Positions 17,523 through 26,105 of a DNA stretch of 64,000 nt are shown here, in pieces. A program made the position numbers and the translations under genes. The notes beneath the pieces were generated by a model. It was not told the DNA's origin and did no database searches. It worked only from the letters and a program-made list of their open reading frames with translations. Each line of letters starts with the position of its first letter. Within the stretch, counting starts at the first letter, position 1. The DNA is from CAVPTL01 sp963727235 (GTDB lineage: Bacteria > Actinomycetota > Thermoleophilia > Gaiellales > JAICJC01): assembly GCA_963727235.1 (NCBI GenBank), contig CAVSFZ010000014.1, positions 62,001 through 126,000 of the forward strand, read 5' to 3'.

Positions 17523-17723
17523 TTAATCGAGAACGAACGTGACTTCCAGATGCACTCGGTAGCCGGTGACCTTTCCGTCTCCGATCAGAACCTTCTGCTC
17601 CTTCACCCAGGCGCCCTCGACGTTTCGCAGCGTCTGATTGGCCTTCGCAACCGCCTCCTGGATGGCGGCTTCGAATCCTTCGGTCGACGTGGCGGTCAAC
17701 TCGATCGTCTTGGCAACAGTCAT
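17523..17723 (-). CDS. Dodecin family flavin-binding protein
   Basis: The 66-residue product (MTVAKTIELTATSTEGFEAAI, later VEGAWVKEQKVLIGDGKVTGYRVHLEVTFVLD) matches dodecin in length and pattern: a beta-alpha-beta-beta fold ending in a strand. The Trp of GAWVKEQ corresponds to the residue that stacks on flavin. Dodecins form 12-mers that store or buffer flavin or CoA. The gene stands alone between the SARP gene and a terminator. Confidence 0.9.
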   Translation of the reverse strand: MTVAKTIELTATSTEGFEAAIQEAVAKANQTLRNVEGAWVKEQKVLIGDGKVTGYRVHLEVTFVLD

Positions 17724-17798
17724 GTCCCACCCCTTCGTCGGCGTGCAGGCACGGTCCGCGCCCTCACGTGGTACTTCCCGGAACAGGCGTGTGCAAAA

Positions 17799-17840
17799 CG
17801 ATCGGGCGTGCCGGACCGCTGAGCCCGGCACGCCCGATCG
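17799..17840 (-). terminator. Intrinsic terminator of the MFS/small-protein operon
   Basis: Arms 17799-17814 (CGATCGGGCGTGCCGG) and 17825-17840 are perfect reverse complements, giving a 16-bp stem with a 10-nt loop. On the minus strand the stem is followed by GTTTTGC. It begins 2 bp after the stop codon of the 72-residue gene and so ends the leftward operon. Confidence 0.85.
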
Positions 17841-17842
17841 AC

Positions 17843-18061
17843 TCACGCGGCTTCGGCCGCCCGGCCGGCGATCAGCTCGGCCAGCTGGGCCCGCATGCGG
17901 TCGGCTTCCTCCGCGTGTGCGGTGAGCTCCGCCTCGGTGGCCCCCCGCTCCGCCAGCAGGTCGCCCACCAGCACCAGCCCGCGCAGCCCCAGGAGCAGAT
18001 CGTCGATCTCGTGTCCGAGCACAACCTCGCGAGTTTCGGAACCGTTGTACATCATGGTCAT
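17843..18061 (-). CDS. Small acidic helical protein of unknown function
   Basis: The 72-residue protein (MTMMYNGSETREVVLGHEID...) has a hydrophobic middle (DDLLLGLRGLVLVGDLLAERG) and an Ala/Glu-rich amphipathic helix at the C-terminus. Its ATG overlaps the exporter stop as TGATG, so it is translationally coupled to the DHA2 pump and ends at a strong terminator. It may be an accessory subunit or regulator of that pump. I do not recognise a family. Confidence 0.65.
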   Translation of the reverse strand: MTMMYNGSETREVVLGHEIDDLLLGLRGLVLVGDLLAERGATEAELTAHAEEADRMRAQLAELIAGRAAEAA

Positions 18062-19542
18062 CAGGCTGCCTCCTCGAGCGTGTTGATGTTGTCGTTGGCA
18101 AGCACCTCGACCTCCGCGCGTTGGCGTGGCTGAGGGGCGAGCAGGGTGGCGGCAATGGCCGCACCCACCAGGGCGAGTCCGGCCAAGACCACGAACCCGA
18201 CCTGGAATCCGTTCGTGAGGCCGCGGTCCACCTCCGCGACCGACAGTCCGCTGCCGGTTGTGGTGGCGGCCGCGACGATCGTCGTCACCGCCGCGAGGCC
18301 CACCGCTCCGCCGACCTGACGGGTGGTGTTGATCAGCCCCGATGCGATCCCGGCGTCCGCCCGATCGACACCGGCCAGGCCGGCGATCGTGACCGGAACG
18401 AACGAGAGCGCGAGCCCGACGCCGCTGATCAGGAACGCCGGGAACATGTTCCAGAAGTAGTGCCCGTCCACCGGCAGCTGCGTGAACAGCGCCAGCGCGA
18501 GCGCATCCAGCCCGAGCCCGGTGGCGAGCACCACGCGAACGCCGAACCTGGTGACCAGCGTCTGGGCGACGTTTGCGAACACCACGATCGTGAACGTGAT
18601 GGCGGCGAAGGCCACCCCGGTCTGGATCGCCGAGTATCCCAGCACCTGCTGCATGTAGAGCGTCAGCAGGAAGAACTCCGAGAATGCGATCGCTCCGATC
18701 ACGACGGCGATTGCATTGGCGGCCGAGAGCGTGCGCGACCGGAAGATCCGCATCGGCAGAAGCGGAGCGGGCGACCGCAGCTCAATCGCCAGGAATACGG
18801 CGATCAGCGCCGCCGATGCCCCCAGCAGGGACACGGTCGCGATGCTCATCCAGCCGTCCTGTGCCGCACGGGTCATGGCGTACACCAGCAGCATCACTCC
18901 GGAGGTCACGGTGATCGCGCCGGCCACGTCGAAGTGCCGGCGATCGTGTCCGCCACGACTTTCCATCAGCACGAACGGTGCGGCGGCGATCACTGCGATA
19001 CCGACCGGGACGTTGATGAAGAACACCCATTCCCAGCTGAGGTACGAGGTCAGAACCCCGCCCAGCAGCACACCGGCAGCGCCGCCGCTGCCCGACGCCG
19101 CGCCCCAGATGCCGAGTGCGCGGTTGCGCGCGGCACCCTCAGCGAAGGTCGTCATCAGAATCGAGAGTGCGGCCGGAGCCAGAAGCGCGCCGCCCAAGCC
19201 CTGAAGCGCGCGGAAGCTGATCAGCGACGCCTCCGACCAGGACAGCCCGCACAGCAGCGAGCTGATCGAAAACAGCGCGAGCCCGATCATGAACATCCGC
19301 CGGCGGCCGAAGATGTCGGCCAGCCGCCCGCCCAGCAGCAGCGCGCCGCCGAACAGAATCGCATAGGCGCTGATCACCCACTGGAGGTTGGCCTCGGCGA
19401 AATGCAGGTCGCCCTTTATTGCCGGCAGCGCCACATTCACGATCGCGATGTCGAGCACGACCATGAACTGCGCTGCCACGATCACCGCCAGCGCGAACGA
19501 CTTGCGCCGGCTGTCTTTGAGTTCGATTGGTGAAAACACCAT
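18061..19542 (-). CDS. DHA2-family drug/proton antiporter (EmrB/QacA type)
   Basis: The 493-residue protein has 14 predicted helices. It shows VVLDIAIVNVALPAI in helix 1 (motif D1), GRLADIFGRRRMF (motif A), RALQGLGGALLAPAALS (motif B) and GAASGSGGAAGVLLGGVLT (motif C). Such pumps export lipophilic drugs or dyes in exchange for protons. A divergent MarR gene and an inverted repeat over its start codon indicate repression by that MarR. Confidence 0.92.
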   Translation of the reverse strand: MVFSPIELKDSRRKSFALAVIVAAQFMVVLDIAIVNVALPAIKGDLHFAEANLQWVISAYAILFGGALLLGGRLADIFGRRRMFMIGLALFSISSLLCGLSWSEASLISFRALQGLGGALLAPAALSILMTTFAEGAARNRALGIWGAASGSGGAAGVLLGGVLTSYLSWEWVFFINVPVGIAVIAAAPFVLMESRGGHDRRHFDVAGAITVTSGVMLLVYAMTRAAQDGWMSIATVSLLGASAALIAVFLAIELRSPAPLLPMRIFRSRTLSAANAIAVVIGAIAFSEFFLLTLYMQQVLGYSAIQTGVAFAAITFTIVVFANVAQTLVTRFGVRVVLATGLGLDALALALFTQLPVDGHYFWNMFPAFLISGVGLALSFVPVTIAGLAGVDRADAGIASGLINTTRQVGGAVGLAAVTTIVAAATTTGSGLSVAEVDRGLTNGFQVGFVVLAGLALVGAAIAATLLAPQPRQRAEVEVLANDNINTLEEAA

Positions 19543-19559
19543 TTATAGCTCCCATAAAT
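19541..19559. promoter_or_regulatory. AT-rich inverted repeat over the exporter start, MarR operator candidate
   Basis: ATTTAT-N7-ATAAAT lies at the start codon of the exporter gene (ATG at 19542) in the 76-bp space before the divergent MarR gene. A second weaker pair, ATCGT...ACGAT (19558-19578), follows. The AT-rich symmetric site in GC-rich DNA is what MarR proteins usually bind. Confidence 0.5.
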
Positions 19560-19618
19560 CGTTGGTAGATGCCACGATATCACACATCGACGATTGGACG
19601 CGCTACACTTTGTGTGAA

Positions 19619-20122
19619 ATGAACGTCACCGACACCCACACATCCGCCCTCACGCACATGCCGCGGCCGCCCAAGGAGCTGCTTGAAACCAGCACGTTCC
19701 TGCTCAAGCGGCTCGGGTTCGCGGCCAAGTACCGGTCGCAGGACGCCTTTGAGGGAACCGGCCTGACCGCGTTCCACTACGGGGTGCTGGCATTGCTCGA
19801 GGAGGACCCGGCCGAGACGCAGGCGGTCATCGCCGACGCCCTCGGCTACGACCGAAGCCACCTCGTGCGGCTACTGGACGAGCTGGAGGAGCGAGATCTG
19901 GTGGTACGCCAGCGCGACCCCGGCGACCGCCGCCGGCACGTGGTCACGCTCACCGCCGACGGCCGCAAGACGCTCGGTCGAATGCGGGCGATCGTGCACC
20001 AGATGAACGACGAGTTCCTCTCGCCCCTCGACGCCGATCAGCAGGCGCAGCTGCACGCGCTGCTGGCGCGGCTGATCGAATACCACGACCCGCGCTGCGC
20101 CTCACCCGACCAGCAGTCCTAA
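19619..20122 (+). CDS. MarR-family transcriptional regulator
   Basis: The 167-residue protein has the MarR winged helix: ALLEEDPAETQAVIADALGYDRSHLVRLLDELEERDLVVRQRDPGDRRRHVVTLTADG. It diverges from the DHA2 exporter and should repress it. ATG 19619 was chosen since translation further upstream would run through the operator region. The TAA stop is 11 bp before palindrome copy 4, across which a TetR gene converges. Confidence 0.9.
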   Translation: MNVTDTHTSALTHMPRPPKELLETSTFLLKRLGFAAKYRSQDAFEGTGLTAFHYGVLALLEEDPAETQAVIADALGYDRSHLVRLLDELEERDLVVRQRDPGDRRRHVVTLTADGRKTLGRMRAIVHQMNDEFLSPLDADQQAQLHALLARLIEYHDPRCASPDQQS

Positions 20123-20133
20123 CGCCTGCGGGC

Positions 20134-20166
20134 GTGAATAAATGGTGCCTGGCACCATTTATTCAC
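20134..20166. repeat. Stop-codon-donating palindrome, copy 4
   Basis: A perfect 33-bp palindrome, identical in sequence to copy 3 (arms GTGAATAAATGGTGCC, central T), between convergent MarR and TetR genes. The TetR gene takes its last codon and TAA stop (GAATAA) from it. Confidence 0.9.
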
Positions 20167-20833
20167 CGCGGATGATGGCCAGCCTGGCGGTCAGGTGATC
20201 GCTCGGTCGGAGCAGAGCGTCGCTGGAGAGACCCAGGTCGGCGGCGACGGTGCCCGACAGGATCTCGCGGACGTGGTTCTCGGACAGACCGGGGTTCGCG
20301 AGGATCAGCTGCCAGCTCAGCCCCTCGGCCAAACCCAGTAGCCGATGGGCCCTGGTGGCGGCGTCGGCTGCGTCCATGGCGGCGTCGATCGTGCGGTACT
20401 CCCTCACCACAGTCTCGTGCCATCGGCTGTACTGGCGAGCGGCCACGTGCGCCACGCTCTGCATCCGCAGGGCCGCTCGCACGAACTCGAAGGAGAGCAG
20501 CCACTCCCGTCGCTGGGTCGAAGACGTAGGCAGGTTCCACTCGACCAAAAGCCTCGCGCGGTCAAGGGGATCGATCACTCCCGCGAGGGCGATCTCGAGT
20601 CGTTCACCGACCTGCTGCACCGAAGCGTCGACCGCATCGATCAGGCATTCCTCGAGCGAGGCGTAGTGGTAGAACAGCAGCGAGGTGGAGACGCCGGCGG
20701 CCGCGGTGATGTTGCGCGACGCGGCCAGGTCGAAGCCGTTTTCGACGATGGCGTCCTGGGCGGCCTCCCGGATCCGGGTCTTGCCCGGCGGGCGGCGGGT
20801 GGGGGTCGTGGACACGGATTTGTGGTTGGCCAA
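20159..20833 (-). CDS. TetR-family regulator of the Rieske/phosphodiesterase regulon
   Basis: The 224-residue protein has a TetR DNA-binding head (RIREAAQDAIVENGFDLAASRNITAAAGVSTSLLFYHYASLEECL, residues ~20-65) and an all-helical ligand domain. It is divergent from the Rieske oxygenase gene. A 22-bp palindrome lies between them and recurs at 25612-25632, so it probably controls both the oxygenase/lipoprotein pair and the phosphodiesterase. Its stop comes from palindrome copy 4. Confidence 0.9.
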   Translation of the reverse strand: MANHKSVSTTPTRRPPGKTRIREAAQDAIVENGFDLAASRNITAAAGVSTSLLFYHYASLEECLIDAVDASVQQVGERLEIALAGVIDPLDRARLLVEWNLPTSSTQRREWLLSFEFVRAALRMQSVAHVAARQYSRWHETVVREYRTIDAAMDAADAATRAHRLLGLAEGLSWQLILANPGLSENHVREILSGTVAADLGLSSDALLRPSDHLTARLAIIRGE

Positions 20834-20841
20834 TGTGTTAT

Positions 20842-20863
20842 CCTGATCGAGCGCTCAGTCAGG
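20842..20863. promoter_or_regulatory. TetR operator O1
   Basis: The 22-bp imperfect palindrome CCTGATCGAGC/GCTCAGTCAGG lies between the TetR gene and the Rieske operon, 9 bp upstream of the TetR start codon and 41 bp before the Rieske GTG/ATG region. Twenty-one bases recur exactly in reverse orientation at 25612-25632. Confidence 0.75.
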
Positions 20864-20903
20864 AGTATACGGGTGTACGCTCCAAGCACGAAAGGACGAT
20901 TCG

Positions 20904-22001
20904 ATGGTGTCACGAGAGAAGAGCACGCTGCCAGGGCGCGACTACCACGCCGCCGAGGTGTTCGATCTCGAGCGCGAGCGGATCTTCGCCCGCAACTGGT
21001 TCTACGCCGGACGGGCTGAGGGCCTGGACGACGCCGGCGACTTCCAGGTGGTGGACGTGGCAGGCGAGAGCGTGATCGTGGTGCGTACCAAGGAAGGCGA
21101 CCTGCGCGGCTTCTACAACGTCTGCCGGCATCGCGGCTCGCAGTTGTGCGACGAGACGTCAGGACGCATGAAGGGCGCCGTGAAGTGCCCGTATCACGCC
21201 TGGGCCTACTCCTTCGACGGTCGTCTGATCGGGACGCCCAACGTCGCCAAGGACGAGATCGACCGCGACGCCCTGAGCCTGTGGCCGGTGTCGGTCGACG
21301 TCTGGCAGGGCTTCCTGTTCGTCCACCTGGACGCCGATCCGGTGCCCTTGGAGGAGTCGCTTCGACACCAGCACGACTCGCCGCTGTCATTCGCCCGCTT
21401 CAACCTCGATCAGCTCCGCATCGGACACACCACCGTCAACGAGGTCAAGGCCAACTGGAAGATCCTGATCGACAACTACAACGAGTGCCTGCACTGCCCG
21501 ACGGTGCACCCGGAACTGGTCGCGGTCATCCCCGGATTTCGCGCCGGCGAGGTGTACGACTCGGAGCGGGCTGACGGGGGCATGGACATCGCCGACGGCG
21601 GCAACAGCTTCACCGCCACGGGACGCTCGCACCTGCCGGTGCTGACCGGCATGCCGGCCGAGGACGAGACGTCGCTGTACGGCGCCACGGTGTACCCGAA
21701 CATGTTCATCGACGTCACCGGAACGGGAGCGATCTCGACCGTTCTGCTGCCGCGTGACGCGGGCCACACGACGGTGATCACCGAGTACCTGTTCGAGCCG
21801 GAGGTGATTGCCTCGGACGACTTCGACCCGACCGAGATCGTCGACTTCGTGGAGCTGGTCGCGGGACAGGACTACGTGGTCTGCGAACGCGTCCAGCGGG
21901 GAGTCCGCTCGCGCGCATTCACCCACGGTGTGCTGGCCGAGAAGGATGGCCTGCTGGACAGCTTTTACGCCCGCTACCTGGCTGAGCGAGGGGCGGACTG
22001 A
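20904..22001 (+). CDS. Rieske non-haem iron oxygenase, alpha subunit
   Basis: The 365-residue protein has the Rieske cluster ligands Cys74, His76, Cys95 and His98 (CRHRGSQL...CPYHAW) and the mononuclear iron site NYNECLHCPTVHPE (His197, His202) with Asp323 in GQDYVVCE. Such enzymes hydroxylate or demethylate aromatic, quaternary amine or other substrates and need a separate reductase and ferredoxin, which are absent nearby; a Rieske ferredoxin is encoded at 44180. It overlaps the binding-lipoprotein gene by 1 bp. Control by TetR through O1 is likely. Confidence 0.92.
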   Translation: MVSREKSTLPGRDYHAAEVFDLERERIFARNWFYAGRAEGLDDAGDFQVVDVAGESVIVVRTKEGDLRGFYNVCRHRGSQLCDETSGRMKGAVKCPYHAWAYSFDGRLIGTPNVAKDEIDRDALSLWPVSVDVWQGFLFVHLDADPVPLEESLRHQHDSPLSFARFNLDQLRIGHTTVNEVKANWKILIDNYNECLHCPTVHPELVAVIPGFRAGEVYDSERADGGMDIADGGNSFTATGRSHLPVLTGMPAEDETSLYGATVYPNMFIDVTGTGAISTVLLPRDAGHTTVITEYLFEPEVIASDDFDPTEIVDFVELVAGQDYVVCERVQRGVRSRAFTHGVLAEKDGLLDSFYARYLAERGAD

Positions 22002-23677
22002 TGCGACGCGGGCTGGTCGCCTTCACGCTCGCCCTGACGCTGATGGCATCCGCCGGCTGCGGCGGCGGCAGCACGTCATCAGGCTCGGGAGGCCAGGGCG
22101 GGATCCTGCAGGTCGGCAGCACCTACAACATCGATTCACTCAGCATCTTCACGGCCATCGATGCGCAGGCCTACAACGTCTTCACCATGGTCTACCCCCA
22201 GCTCGTCCAGTACGGACCGGGGCTGAAGCTCGAAGGCGACTGGGCCAAGAGCTGGACGACCAGCCCCGACGGGCTGACCTGGACGTTCCACCTGATCCCC
22301 GGCGGCAAGTGGTCGGACAAGGTGCCGCTGACCGCCGAGGACGCCGTGTGGACGATCAACACGCTCCTTAAATACAAGGCGGGGGCGACCTCATACCTCG
22401 CCGGAGCGCTGTTGGGCGTCTCGAAGGTGTCAGCGCCGAACGCCAACACCCTGGTGATCACCTACAGCAAGCCCGTGGCCGGTTCGCTGGCCAACCTCGA
22501 GCAGCTCTACATCGTGCCCAAGCACGTATGGGACAAGTACACCGGGGACAACGGCAAGGCACTCAAGTCGTACTTCCCCGATCAGCATCTGCCGATGGTG
22601 GCCGGCGGGCCGTACACCGTCACCAAGTACCAGAAGACCGGCACCACCGTGTTCCAGCCCAACCCGTACTTCTACGGCCCCAAGTCCCACGCCCAAGCGG
22701 TCGCGCTGACGTACTACACCAACCCCACGTCGATGATCGCAGCGTTCCAGCAGGGCGATCTGGACTTCATCGATCAGGTGCCCTACACGGTCGCCAGCAC
22801 GCTCGAGAACGCGCACGACGGCACGGTGGTGAACGAGGCGGGCAGTGAGGTGACCAACCTCGGGTTCAACTCCAACCCCAAGAAGCCCAAGAACCGCGAG
22901 CTCTTGAACACCACCGTCAAGGAGGCGTTCGAGTACGCCACCCCGCGCCAGCAGCTGGTCGACGTCGTCTTTGGCGGCCACGCCAACCCGTGGGCGAACA
23001 TCCTGTCGGCCTGGTCAGGCCCCTCAGGCTGGCTCAACCCGGCCGTCAAGCCCCTGCCCTACGACCCCGACAAAGCCAACCAGATGCTCGACTCGCTGGG
23101 CTACCCGAAGGGCTCCGACGGCATCCGCCAGGTGCCGGCGACCACCGGCCAGTACGCCCAACCGGCCCACGAGATGAACTATGACCTGATCGTCCCGGGC
23201 GACCTCGACTTCAACGGCGACCGCCAGTTCGCCATCCTCCAGACGGCCTACAAGAAGATCGGCGTGAAGATCAACGAGGTCGCCGGCGGCGACGTCAGCG
23301 CTGCGTTTGACGCCATCACGGCGGCCAACTACCAGTACACCAAGGCCGACATGTTCACCTGGTATTGGCACCCCTACATCGACCCCAACTTCAACCTCTC
23401 GGTGGTGACCAAGGCCCAGTGGGGCAACAACTCCGATACCGGCATGGACGATCCCACCTATGACGCGATGTACAACAAACAGGCGGTCACCATCAAGTTC
23501 AAGCCGCGGCAGAAGCTGGTGTGGCAGCTGGAGGCCTACATCGCGGACAAGCGGCCCTACATCCAGCTCGTCAACACCAACCTGATCACCGCTCACAGCA
23601 ACGATTGGACGGGGTTCCAGCCGCAGCTGTGGTCGTACTGCAAGTGCTACTACACCTCCCCCCACCAGACGTCGTAG
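22001..23677 (+). CDS. Family 5 (peptide/nickel-type) ABC solute-binding lipoprotein, orphan
   Basis: The 558-residue protein has a lipoprotein signal (LTLMASAGC, lipobox ASAGC at ~20) and the family 5 fold: DGLTWTFHLIPGGKWSDKVPLTAEDAVW, AGGPYTVTKY, KEAFEYATPRQQLVDVVFGG. It should bind a peptide, opine, glycoside or similar solute outside the membrane. No permease or ATPase is nearby. TGATG coupling to the Rieske gene suggests it delivers the substrate of that oxygenase, perhaps through another importer such as that at 34.7-38.5 kb. Confidence 0.88.
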   Translation: MRRGLVAFTLALTLMASAGCGGGSTSSGSGGQGGILQVGSTYNIDSLSIFTAIDAQAYNVFTMVYPQLVQYGPGLKLEGDWAKSWTTSPDGLTWTFHLIPGGKWSDKVPLTAEDAVWTINTLLKYKAGATSYLAGALLGVSKVSAPNANTLVITYSKPVAGSLANLEQLYIVPKHVWDKYTGDNGKALKSYFPDQHLPMVAGGPYTVTKYQKTGTTVFQPNPYFYGPKSHAQAVALTYYTNPTSMIAAFQQGDLDFIDQVPYTVASTLENAHDGTVVNEAGSEVTNLGFNSNPKKPKNRELLNTTVKEAFEYATPRQQLVDVVFGGHANPWANILSAWSGPSGWLNPAVKPLPYDPDKANQMLDSLGYPKGSDGIRQVPATTGQYAQPAHEMNYDLIVPGDLDFNGDRQFAILQTAYKKIGVKINEVAGGDVSAAFDAITAANYQYTKADMFTWYWHPYIDPNFNLSVVTKAQWGNNSDTGMDDPTYDAMYNKQAVTIKFKPRQKLVWQLEAYIADKRPYIQLVNTNLITAHSNDWTGFQPQLWSYCKCYYTSPHQTS

Positions 23678-23706
23678 CGACGGGGCTCAGCCGTACGGCT
23701 GGTGGG
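23661..23706. terminator. Bidirectional hairpin between convergent genes
   Basis: CCCACCAG (23661-23668) pairs with CTGGTGGG (23699-23706), and the perfect palindrome CAGCCGTACGGCTG (23688-23701) is nested in it. It covers the ends of the binding-lipoprotein and phosphodiesterase genes. No U-tract is visible, so termination is an inference. Confidence 0.4.
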
Positions 23707-25591
23707 TGAGGGCCTGGCGCCGCCGGATCGTGTTGGTGAGGCGCTCCAGCCGGTCGACGGCGTCGTCGTGATCCTCGAGCAGGCCGTCCGGCCGCTCGAG
23801 CATCTGGTAGACGACGGCGCCCTCTGCATCGCGCGGGATGGGGAGCCTCGCCAGCTGGCAGATGGTCGGCACGACGTCGGTGAGCCACACGGTGCGGTCG
23901 ATCGAGACGCCATGCTTGACGCCCGGGCCGCTGATCACCAGGGTGCAGGGCATGGAGCTGAACCCCGGCGGGTTGGCGGTTCCGAGAATCTGCCCATGCT
24001 CGTCCGAGAACTCCTCGCGCACGGCGAACACCACATCGCCGATGCGGTCTCCGTGGAGACCCAGGATGCGCGCGTCCTGCTTTCGCAGCACCAGTGAGTA
24101 TGGGCACAGCCCGGTTGCGGGATCCCGATATGCGAGCAGGGCGTCGATGATCCTGTCCTGCACGGCGGCGTACTGATCGGGTGGCACGATCCCGTCGGGG
24201 TCGCGGCCCTGAAGGTTGACGTACACCCAGCACGACCGCTGCGGCACCGCCAGTGTCCTGCCCCAGTCCACCGTCAGCGGCTGCATGTACCCCCGCTCGG
24301 CCTCCAAGCTGACGTCTTCGGTCAGCGTCAGGAGTCCCGCCCGCTGCAGAATCTGCTGGGTTGGCACGTGTTCCGCCAAGGCGGTGGCGCCGTGGTCGGA
24401 CACGACCACCACCAGCCGAGGATCGGACACGCTGCTCAGGATCGCACCGATCGCGGCGTCCATGGCCTGGTAGATGCGAAGCTCGGCAGCGTCGTAGGCG
24501 GTGCGCTTGTCCGGGTCGAGCTCGACGGTGTCACTGAGATGGGCCGAGGCGAGGTGGTAGAACCAGTCGACCGCGTGGAGGTGGATGAAGAACATGTCCC
24601 AGTCGTGCGCTTCCAGCAGCCGCAGCGATGCCTGCTCGAGCCACGTGATGTTGATCTCGTGCAGCTCCAGCATCGTTTCGAGGTCGATCCACCCCAGCGT
24701 GTGGGCGTCAAACCCCACGCTGGCCAGGGGCAGGCCGTCGATCGAGGCCACGTCACCCAGCGCCCCGTCCGGATGCTCGAGCCCATCCACGCTGCACAGA
24801 TCGGTGACGAACAGGCGAAGTAACCGCCGGGCAGGATCGAGGTCGAGCAGCTTCACGCGGAACACCGCGCGGCGGCGCCGCCCGCCGGCGGTGACGTCGC
24901 AGGCCAGAGTCTGGCTCCACTCGCCGCGACCGAGGGTGGCGGTGGGCGAGTCGCCCGCCACGCCGACCTGGAGCCTCGGCTGCCCCTGGAGGTGTTCCAC
25001 ACGTGCCTCCAGAGCGATCCGTTCCTCGATCGGCCACAGAGCGTCGGCGTAGTCCATCTCCAGCAGGAACTCGTCGGACTCCGAATTCCAGGACACTGGC
25101 GTGGAGAGCGGCTCACCGGCGGTGGAGAACAGCTGCTCGGCAGCCAGCGACACCTTGCGATCCTCGGCGGGTAACCCGATCCGCCAGTCGGTCACCTCAC
25201 AGCCGGCGCCTCCGACCTGGACGCCGTTGTCGAGCACCGCAGGCCACGAGCTGGGGTAGTTGACCAACACCGTGCGCTTGCCCGCGCGAGCCGCCGCGTT
25301 CCAGATGTACTCGGCCTGACAGTTCGACGAATCGAACGCCTGGGGAGTGTGGTCGAGCGGATCGCCGGGCGTATGCATGTTGAAGTCGGTGATCCCGTGG
25401 GTGCCGGGCCAGGCACCGGTGGCAATCGTGGTCCAGTTGGTGGTGGTGAGCGTGGGGAGCGGTGAGAGGCAGTTGGACGCGTGGGCGCCATCCTGAAGCA
25501 ACCGCCCGGCGACCGGAAGCTCACCGGCGGCGGCGTATGCGGCCCAGCGCTCACCGATGGCGCAGTCCAGCCCGAACAGCAGTACCTTCAC
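23687..25591 (-). CDS. Alkaline phosphatase superfamily phosphodiesterase/nucleotide pyrophosphatase
   Basis: The ~634-residue protein starts VKVLLFGLDCAIGERW (metal-binding Asp) and continues PLPTLTTTNWTTIATGAWPGTHGI, where a Thr is the nucleophile of the type I phosphodiesterase fold. HLHAVDWFYH, VVVSDHGAT and the C-terminal VKHGVSIDRTVWLTDVVPTI supply the other metal ligands. A beta-rich insert occupies residues ~160-330. No signal peptide is seen with GTG 25591; a longer open frame crosses operator O2 and is rejected. It probably cleaves a phosphodiester, phosphonate ester or sulfate ester. TetR control through O2 ties it to the Rieske operon. Confidence 0.85.
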   Translation of the reverse strand: MKVLLFGLDCAIGERWAAYAAAGELPVAGRLLQDGAHASNCLSPLPTLTTTNWTTIATGAWPGTHGITDFNMHTPGDPLDHTPQAFDSSNCQAEYIWNAAARAGKRTVLVNYPSSWPAVLDNGVQVGGAGCEVTDWRIGLPAEDRKVSLAAEQLFSTAGEPLSTPVSWNSESDEFLLEMDYADALWPIEERIALEARVEHLQGQPRLQVGVAGDSPTATLGRGEWSQTLACDVTAGGRRRRAVFRVKLLDLDPARRLLRLFVTDLCSVDGLEHPDGALGDVASIDGLPLASVGFDAHTLGWIDLETMLELHEINITWLEQASLRLLEAHDWDMFFIHLHAVDWFYHLASAHLSDTVELDPDKRTAYDAAELRIYQAMDAAIGAILSSVSDPRLVVVVSDHGATALAEHVPTQQILQRAGLLTLTEDVSLEAERGYMQPLTVDWGRTLAVPQRSCWVYVNLQGRDPDGIVPPDQYAAVQDRIIDALLAYRDPATGLCPYSLVLRKQDARILGLHGDRIGDVVFAVREEFSDEHGQILGTANPPGFSSMPCTLVISGPGVKHGVSIDRTVWLTDVVPTICQLARLPIPRDAEGAVVYQMLERPDGLLEDHDDAVDRLERLTNTIRRRQALTHQPYG

Positions 25592-25611
25592 GTCACCCGC
25601 CCTCTCATAAT

Positions 25612-25632
25612 CCTGACTGAGCGCTCGATCAG
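25612..25632. promoter_or_regulatory. TetR operator O2
   Basis: CCTGACTGAGC followed by GCTCGATCAG is the exact reverse complement of 21 bases of O1 (20843-20863). It lies 20 bp upstream of the phosphodiesterase start codon. Two identical sites flanking one block of genes define a local regulon. Confidence 0.75.
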
Positions 25633-25676
25633 TATTGACTCTAGAGGACGCCGGCCGGGCGTGCAAGACTTTGCCG

Positions 25677-26105
25677 GTGAGCGATGAGCTGATCCTTGCC
25701 TCCGACGAGGACCGCAGCCGGGTGATTGCCCGCCTCCAGCAGGCGCGCGTCGAGGGCCGGCTGACGGCGGAGGAGCTGGCCCAGCGGGTGGAAGCCGCCG
25801 AGCACGCCCGCACCATCGGCGACCTCGAGCTGACGCTGGCCGGCCTTCCGCGCCCACCGGAGAGAAGCCAACACATGGCCGTCGCGGCCGCCGAGACCGA
25901 AGGCTACGGCGGCGGGGCGATCGCGGCGGGGGTGCTCCTGACGCTGCTGGTGCCGTTCGGTGACATCGCGGCAGTCATCATCGCCCTGGCCAAGCTGAGC
26001 GACGAGCGGGTGCCGGCCCGCAGAGCCCAACTGCGGTTGTGGGCGCTGGGATCGGCGGTGCTCGTGCTGTTGAAGCTGGTGGCCTTGCTCTTGTTCGTCG
26101 CCTAG
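25677..26105 (+). CDS. DUF1707 domain membrane protein
   Basis: The ~142-residue product begins with the DUF1707 signature (SDELILASDEDRSRVIARLQQARVEGRLTAEELAQRVEAAEHARTIGDLELTLAGLP, residues 2-55), found in actinobacterial cell-envelope and SHOCT-like proteins. Two membrane helices follow (AIAAGVLLTLLVPFGDIAAVIIALAKL and LWALGSAVLVLLKLVALLLFVA). GTG 25677 fits the domain start. It is divergent from the phosphodiesterase gene and its function is unknown. Confidence 0.8.
   Translation: MSDELILASDEDRSRVIARLQQARVEGRLTAEELAQRVEAAEHARTIGDLELTLAGLPRPPERSQHMAVAAAETEGYGGGAIAAGVLLTLLVPFGDIAAVIIALAKLSDERVPARRAQLRLWALGSAVLVLLKLVALLLFVA

Noticed and set aside
18121..19533. Long plus-strand frame (~470 codons) antisense to the DHA2 exporter
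   Set aside because: Composition (His/Arg/Gln-rich) is typical of a shadow; the minus frame is a clear 14-helix MFS protein.
21387..21926. Long minus-strand open frame inside the Rieske gene
   Set aside because: It is a shadow of the high-GC coding strand; the plus frame has all Rieske and iron ligands.
25592..25876. Longer N-terminus for the phosphodiesterase
   Set aside because: The extra 95 codons are antisense to the DUF1707 gene and run through operator O2, and the text is not protein-like.
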